From Cupriavidus sp. YR651 (lineage in GTDB: Bacteria; Pseudomonadota; Gammaproteobacteria; Burkholderiales; Burkholderiaceae), in the NCBI RefSeq assembly GCF_900101625.1, contig NZ_FMYZ01000005.1, positions 186,001 to 250,000 of the forward strand: a DNA stretch of 64,000 nucleotides, written 5' to 3'. The position numbers were made by a program, and so were the translations under genes. Of this stretch, positions 59,326 to 64,000 are shown piece by piece. Each line of letters starts with the position of its first letter. The stretch's first letter is position 1. The notes under the pieces are model-generated. The model was not told where the DNA came from, did no database searches, and saw only the letters and a list, made by a program, of their open reading frames with translations.

Positions 59326-62300
59326 TGTCCTGCCTCCTGCGCCATGCTCGTCATTGAGACCGCCGACTTCCCCGCACCCGCAAGGTTTCGCACGACGACA
59401 TAGAACACTGGCGTAAAGAGCAGGCCGAAAACGGTGACGCCAATCATGCCGAAAAACACCGCCGCCCCTACCGCCTGGCGCATTTCCGCACCTGCGCCTT
59501 CCGAGATGACCAGCGGCAGCACACCGAGAATGAACGCCAGCGACGTCATGATGATCGGCCGCAAACGCTGCTGGCAGGCTTCCACGACCGCCTCCACGAC
59601 CCTGGCACCTTGCATCTCGAGCTGCCGCGCGACCTCTACAATCAGGATGGCGTTCTTTGCAGCCAGGCCTACGAGCACGATGAAGCCGATCTGCGTAAGG
59701 ATGTTGATGTCCTGCCCCATCGCCCGCACACCAAGCGAAGCAGCCAGCAGGCACATCGGCACGATCAGCAGAATCGACACGGGCAGGCTCCAGCTACCGT
59801 ACTGGGCTGCCAGCACGAGATAGACCAGCAGCACGCACAGCGGGAACACCAGCAATCCCGTATTGCCTGCCGTTGTCTGCTGATAGGACAGGTCGGTCCA
59901 CTCGAACGTGATGCCTGGCGGCAGCACTTCCGCGGCCAGTTTTTCCATCGTGCTGATCGCGTACTCCGAACCCAATCCAGGCAAGGTATCGCCGTTGATC
60001 TCGGTGGCGGGATAGAGGTTGTAGCGCGGGGCACGATCCACACCCAGTCGTTCCCGAACGTGTGTCACGGTGCCAATCGGTACCATCGCGCCATCGTTGT
60101 TACGCACCTTCAGGCGAGCCAGGTCGTCCGCAGTGATTCGGAATGGCAAGTCCGCCTGCGCGGTCACGCGATAGGTGCGCCCCAGAATATTGAAGTCATT
60201 GATGTAGGTCGAGCCGAAGTACGTCTCGACAGCGTCATTGATCTCCTGGCTCGGCACGCCCAGCATCTCGGCTTTCTCGCGGTCCAGTTCCACGAAGACT
60301 TGTGGTGTCGCGGCAGAGTACGGGGAATACACCCCGACCATCCCTGGCGTCTTGTTGGCCGCCGCAATCAGGTCCTCGGTCGCCTTCGCCAGTGCCGCAG
60401 TGCCCAGCCCGCTGCGATCCTCCAGCCGCATCGCAAAGCCCCCCGTACTGCCGAGACCCTGCACCGGCGGCGGCATCGCTACAACAATGGAAGCCTCCGT
60501 GATGCTTGCCAGGCGTTGGCGCAGATCGGCCGCGATCTTCTCGATGGTCAGGCCCAGCGGCTTGCGCTCCTCCCACGGCCGGAACACAGGGAACAAGCCG
60601 GCATTGCTTGCCGAGTTTGTACCCGTCGCAGCGGACACACCCGAGAACACGGGCACACGGGCCACCCCTGGCACCTGGAGGGCGATGTCTTCCACCTTGC
60701 GCGCCACGGCGCTGGTACGCTCGAGCGTCGCACCATCCGGCATGCGGATCAGCACCACCACATAGCCGCGATCCTGAGGCGGGATAAAGCCCTTTGGGGT
60801 GGAGATCATCAGGTACACCGTTCCCGCGATTAGCAGCACATAAAGCACGAGCATGGTCGGCGTGATCGCCACCACACGACGCACGAGCGCGGCGTAGGCG
60901 GTGGACAACCTGTCGAATCCGGCGTTGAAAGCCCCGGCTAACCGCGCGACCCGCGCACGCAGGCCGCCCAGTCGGGACACACCCCCACGGCCGTGATCGT
61001 CCTCTTTCTTGTGAGCCTTCAGGATGGCTGCGGAAAGCGCTGGCGCCAGCGTCAGTGAACTGAACAGCGAAATTGCCGTCGATACGGCAATCGTGATGCC
61101 GAACTGGCGGAAGAACTGACCCGAAATGCCGGTAATAAACGCCGTCGGCACGAACACCGCGCACAGCACCAGCGTAATCGCGAACAGCGCGCCCCCCACT
61201 TCCTTCATGGTCAGCAGCGTGGCTTCCTTCGGCGTGGCACCAAGGGCCAGGTGTCGCTCGACGTTTTCCACGACCACAATCGCGTTGTCGACCACAATGC
61301 CGACAGCCAGCACCATGCCAAACAGCGTGAGGTTGTTGATCGAGTAGCCAAGCATCGCCATGACCGCGAACGTCCCGACCAGCGATACGGGAATCGCCAG
61401 AATCGGGATGATCGACGGTCGCCAGCCCTGGAGGAACACCAGCACCACGAGAACCACCAGCACCACCGCTTCGTAGATCGTCTTCACGAGTTCGCGAATA
61501 CTGTCGCCGATGAACTCCGTGGGGTTGTAGCCGATGTTATAGACAATGCCTTTCGGGAATTCCTTGCTGATCTCCTTCATCTTCTTCTGGACTGCATCCA
61601 TCGTCGCGACGGCATTGGCGCCGGGGCGCTGCAGCACCTGAAGTGCAATGGTCGGATTTCGCAGCATGTAGCTGTCGGTCGAATAGGCGAGAGCTCCAAC
61701 CTCCACGCGAGCAACGTCCTTGAGGCGTACCACGCGGCCGTCGTTGCCCTGCTTGACCACGATGTCACTGAACTTCGCCGGCTCCTTCAATCGGCCCTCG
61801 AAGATCAGGTTCGGCTGGAAGGCCTGGTCCGTCACGGGCGGCTGCGCCACAACCCCGCCGGCCACCTGCGTGTTCTGCGAGCGCACCGCGGCGATCACGT
61901 CGCGCGGGCTCAGATTGAACGATGCGACGCGTTCCGGATCGAGCCAGATCCGCATCGAGTACTCGCGTGCCCCCAGTGGGTTGATGTCTCCTACACCATC
62001 GATGCGCTTGAGCGCGTCGGACACGTTGCGGATCGCGTAGTTGGATACGTAGAGCTGGTCATAGCTCTTGTCCGGGGAGTACAGGAAGATCGTTCCCAAT
62101 TGTGTGGGCGAAGACTTTCGAACCGATACGCCACTGCGCTGCACCGGCTCCGGCAGGCGTGGCGTGGCTAGCGCCACACGGTTCTGCACCAGCACCTGCG
62201 CCTTGTCCACGTCGGTTCCGGGCTTGAACGTTACGGTGAGGTTCAGGCCACCGTCCGAGGTAGCCTGACTGTACATGTACATCATGTCCTCGACCCCGTT

Positions 62301-62513
62301 CACCTCGAGTTCGATGGGAGTCGATACTGTCTCGGACACGGTCTCGGCAGAGGCGCCGGGATAGCTGGCCTGAACGACTACGGTAGGCGGTGCAATCTCC
62401 GGATACTCGGATACTGCGAGCGAAAAATATGCAAGCCCGCCAACAATGGTCATGACGATGGACAGCACGATGGCCAGCACCGGCTGTTCGACGGAGATTC
62501 GGCCGATGTTCAT
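59322..62513 (-). CDS. RND multidrug efflux permease (HAE1 family, AcrB/MexB-like)
   Basis: A 1063-residue, 12-helix proton-driven exporter. It begins IGRISVEQPVLAIVLSIVMTIVGG and shows the proton-relay VGIVVDNAIVVVENVERHL, periplasmic PN/PC domains with SEYPEIAPPTVVVQASYPGA, and the C-terminal GLAAKNAILIVEVARQLE. Length and motifs match MexB/BpeB. It pumps hydrophobic drugs, dyes or solvents. Overlaps both neighbours by four bases, so all three genes are coupled. No local TetR or MarR repressor gene was seen. Confidence 0.95.
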   Translation of the reverse strand: MNIGRISVEQPVLAIVLSIVMTIVGGLAYFSLAVSEYPEIAPPTVVVQASYPGASAETVSETVSTPIELEVNGVEDMMYMYSQATSDGGLNLTVTFKPGTDVDKAQVLVQNRVALATPRLPEPVQRSGVSVRKSSPTQLGTIFLYSPDKSYDQLYVSNYAIRNVSDALKRIDGVGDINPLGAREYSMRIWLDPERVASFNLSPRDVIAAVRSQNTQVAGGVVAQPPVTDQAFQPNLIFEGRLKEPAKFSDIVVKQGNDGRVVRLKDVARVEVGALAYSTDSYMLRNPTIALQVLQRPGANAVATMDAVQKKMKEISKEFPKGIVYNIGYNPTEFIGDSIRELVKTIYEAVVLVVLVVLVFLQGWRPSIIPILAIPVSLVGTFAVMAMLGYSINNLTLFGMVLAVGIVVDNAIVVVENVERHLALGATPKEATLLTMKEVGGALFAITLVLCAVFVPTAFITGISGQFFRQFGITIAVSTAISLFSSLTLAPALSAAILKAHKKEDDHGRGGVSRLGGLRARVARLAGAFNAGFDRLSTAYAALVRRVVAITPTMLVLYVLLIAGTVYLMISTPKGFIPPQDRGYVVVLIRMPDGATLERTSAVARKVEDIALQVPGVARVPVFSGVSAATGTNSASNAGLFPVFRPWEERKPLGLTIEKIAADLRQRLASITEASIVVAMPPPVQGLGSTGGFAMRLEDRSGLGTAALAKATEDLIAAANKTPGMVGVYSPYSAATPQVFVELDREKAEMLGVPSQEINDAVETYFGSTYINDFNILGRTYRVTAQADLPFRITADDLARLKVRNNDGAMVPIGTVTHVRERLGVDRAPRYNLYPATEINGDTLPGLGSEYAISTMEKLAAEVLPPGITFEWTDLSYQQTTAGNTGLLVFPLCVLLVYLVLAAQYGSWSLPVSILLIVPMCLLAASLGVRAMGQDINILTQIGFIVLVGLAAKNAILIVEVARQLEMQGARVVEAVVEACQQRLRPIIMTSLAFILGVLPLVISEGAGAEMRQAVGAAVFFGMIGVTVFGLLFTPVFYVVVRNLAGAGKSAVSMTSMAQEAGQ

Positions 62514-63694
62514 GGCTTGACTCCCTTGGAAGCCTGCAGATCATCCTGCCTTGCGGCGGCGCGTGTGGTGACCTTGACCATTTCTCCTGGCCGCACGCGC
62601 TGGGCGCCTTCGACGATGACGTTTTCGCCCGCCTTCAGCCCTGTGGAGACCTCGCGCAGATTGCCAAACAGTCTGCCAAGCTCGACTGGCCTGACTTCCA
62701 CGGTCTGGTCTGGCTTGACGATATAGAGCACGCGTCGTGTTGCATCGGTGGCAACGGCCACATCCGGCACCAGCAGGGCCTGGTGTGCACCATTCCCCGC
62801 GACATGCGCCCGGCCGAACTGACCCGGCGTCAGTTTCAGCTGGGGATTCGCCAACCGCACGCGCTGCCTGAGCGTGCCGGTGGAGTTGTCCAGGCGGTTG
62901 TCAATAAAATTCATGCCACCGACCAGGCTCGGTTGCGTATCGCCTGGCAGGGAAATCCTGACTTCGCGAGCCGTTGCCTGGCCGCCACCAGCATCTCGCG
63001 TATAGCGCAGGTAGCTTTGCTCATCGACATCAAAGTAGAAATCGATGGGGTCCTGCGAAACGATGGTCGTCAGCAACGTCGCACTGGTATTGCCGCCCGT
63101 GATCAGGTTTCCTTCACTCACGAGCTTGCGGCTGATCCGGCCGGACATGGGTGCGGTAATGCGAGTGAACGACAGATCGAGCTTTGCGCGGGACAAGACG
63201 CCCTCGGCACTGGCCACTTCCGCCCGCGCACCCTGTACCGCCTGCTCACGCTGGTCAAACAGGCTCCTGGCAATCGTGTTGGTACTGATCAGCACCTTGG
63301 CCCGTTCGTACTCCTGCAGACTCAGGCTCAGTTGCGAGCGTGCCCGGGCGAGCGCGCCTTCCGCCTCGGTCACCGTTGCCTGGAATGGCCGCGGATCGAC
63401 GACAAAGAGAAGGTCGCCCTTCTTTACAATCGCCCCATCCTTGAAGGCAATCTTCTCCAGATAGCCGCCCACGCGTGACCGGACCTCCACCGTATCGATG
63501 GCCTCGAACCGCCCGGTAAAGATATCGACGTCGGTCACCTGCCGAACCACAGGCTGGCTCACCACCACTGCCTGGGCGGCAGGTTCGGCGGTGGCCTCGG
63601 ATTTGCAGCCCGTAACGATCGCGACCACGCTCAGCGACAGGATCGCGGCGAGTACCACCCTCTTCAACGCACCGGCGTTCAGTCGTTGCTTCAT
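62510..63694 (-). CDS. RND periplasmic adaptor (membrane fusion protein)
   Basis: A 394-residue lipoprotein of the AcrA/MexA family. Lipobox IVTGC after a hydrophobic stretch, then the lipoyl half-motif VRSRVGGYLEKIAFKDGAIV, a coiled-coil hairpin (ARARSQLSLSLQEYERAKVL) and the second lipoyl half ITAPMSGRISRKLVSEGNLI. The start has GAGGGGAAATC before ATG 63694. First gene of the three-gene efflux operon. A GC hairpin (63718-63756) separates it from the upstream repeat-protein gene. Confidence 0.93.
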   Translation of the reverse strand: MKQRLNAGALKRVVLAAILSLSVVAIVTGCKSEATAEPAAQAVVVSQPVVRQVTDVDIFTGRFEAIDTVEVRSRVGGYLEKIAFKDGAIVKKGDLLFVVDPRPFQATVTEAEGALARARSQLSLSLQEYERAKVLISTNTIARSLFDQREQAVQGARAEVASAEGVLSRAKLDLSFTRITAPMSGRISRKLVSEGNLITGGNTSATLLTTIVSQDPIDFYFDVDEQSYLRYTRDAGGGQATAREVRISLPGDTQPSLVGGMNFIDNRLDNSTGTLRQRVRLANPQLKLTPGQFGRAHVAGNGAHQALLVPDVAVATDATRRVLYIVKPDQTVEVRPVELGRLFGNLREVSTGLKAGENVIVEGAQRVRPGEMVKVTTRAAARQDDLQASKGVKP

Positions 63695-63717
63695 GATTTC
63701 CCCTCTTCAGAACCAGT

Positions 63718-63756
63718 GAGGGAGCACCGGCCAGGTACTCGCCGGACGCTCCCCTC
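63718..63756 (-). terminator. Hairpin between repeat-protein gene and efflux operon
   Basis: GAGGGAGC and GCTCCCCTC pair with one bulged base; an inner GGC/GCC pair tightens the 22-base loop. On the minus strand it lies 17 bases after the repeat-protein stop. Without a T-tract its role as a terminator is uncertain. Confidence 0.4.
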
Positions 63757-63772
63757 AGCAGCCCTTCCGATA

Positions 63773-64000
63773 TCAGACGGTTGTGGCCTGGACGTGGTTG
63801 TCATCTTCCCGGGCAGGCGATGCCGACACGCCCGAACGGTCCATACCTGCCAAACGTGCACCATCAGTGAAGGGGCTGACTTCGCGTGCGCCGTCAGAAA
63901 AGACATCCCGCTGGCGGGACGGATCTGCCGAAGGACCGGTACGGTCCATACCGGCGATTCGTGCGCCATCTGTGAACATGTCGACCTGGCGATTACGGTC
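63773..64000 (-). CDS. Repetitive F(T/S)DGAR protein, 5' end beyond window
   Basis: An open frame of 75 codons reaching the window edge with no break, ending at TGA near 63773. It is built from short repeats: FTDGAR / AGMDR(T/S)G.SA.P.R occurs twice, and a third FSDGAR lies between. The visible part has no signal peptide or cysteine, is hydrophilic and ends NHVQATTV. Such tracts are found in exported, multi-copy proteins of Cupriavidus/Ralstonia relatives; function unknown. An internal ATG at 63979 exists, but the frame upstream of it stays open. Confidence 0.65.
   Translation of the reverse strand, partial: DRNRQVDMFTDGARIAGMDRTGPSADPSRQRDVFSDGAREVSPFTDGARLAGMDRSGVSASPAREDDNHVQATTV

Noticed and set aside
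1-64000. tRNA, rRNA, CRISPR, insertion sequences, prophage
   Set aside because: I looked for tRNA-like cloverleaf ends, regularly spaced repeats, transposase or integrase motifs and found none convincing. A covariance-model scan would be needed to exclude small RNAs.

Overview
This is a GC-rich, gene-dense stretch of a bacterial chromosome or chromid that looks like a Burkholderiales betaproteobacterium, most likely Cupriavidus or a close relative. The reasons are five Bug/TctC-type periplasmic receptors, many LysR and IclR regulators beside small catabolic operons, DUF4148 and DUF2789 proteins, and an accessory-genome style made of sugar-acid and aromatic-acid degradation modules. The assignment is inference; there is no rRNA, tRNA or other phylogenetic marker in the window. 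I annotate 67 protein-coding genes plus one broken one. I saw no CRISPR array, transposase or prophage gene.

Left part (1-16.1 kb): the end of a diguanylate cyclase; a citrate synthase-like enzyme with an N-terminal DNA-binding helix-turn-helix, divergent from an operon of hydroxyacid dehydrogenase, FAH hydrolase, SDR and Bug receptor; a carotenoid-oxygenase / inner-membrane protein / TetR operon; the dicarboxylate carrier DctA; and a five-gene operon (Bug, RraA-like, hydroxyacid dehydrogenase, Bug, SMP-30 lactonase) divergent from an IclR regulator. Near-identical palindromes lie in front of both the IclR gene and the operon.

Middle part (16.3-24.4 kb): small genes and stress or redox functions. 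These include a MerR regulator with the three mercury-binding cysteines, a textbook 19-bp-spacer mer promoter driving a GDCCVxC protein rather than merTPA, DUF2188, a cupin remnant, DUF4148, an Old Yellow Enzyme, an aldo-keto reductase operon with its LysR, and a RibD-type reductase converging on a second LysR.

Catabolic block (24.4-45.4 kb): an operon with maleylacetate-reductase-like, TfdA/TauD-like, FAH, Bug and alpha-hydroxyacid oxidase genes behind a perfect palindrome; a pirin plus two YcaC-type hydrolases; an alginate-export-type porin; an L-rhamnonate-type module (LysR, FAH, SDR, MFS, RhmD) that looks like the non-phosphorylating diketo-hydrolase route to pyruvate and lactate; a YdfG-like reductase, a LysE exporter with its MocR regulator, and three small proteins.

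Right part (45.4-64 kb): an IclR regulator fused to an SMP-30 domain whose metal ligands appear to be replaced, divergent from an RraA / NTF2-like / semialdehyde dehydrogenase / Dabb operon; an operon of ADP-forming acyl-CoA ligase, two crotonases, aldehyde dehydrogenase and Bug that resembles CoA-dependent side-chain cleavage of hydroxycinnamates; a complete RND efflux operon; and the 3' end of a gene for a repetitive F(T/S)DGAR protein cut by the window edge. A recurring theme is the combination IclR + RraA + SMP-30, present once as separate genes (10.6-16.1 kb) and once with the regulator and lactonase domain fused (45.4-50.3 kb).
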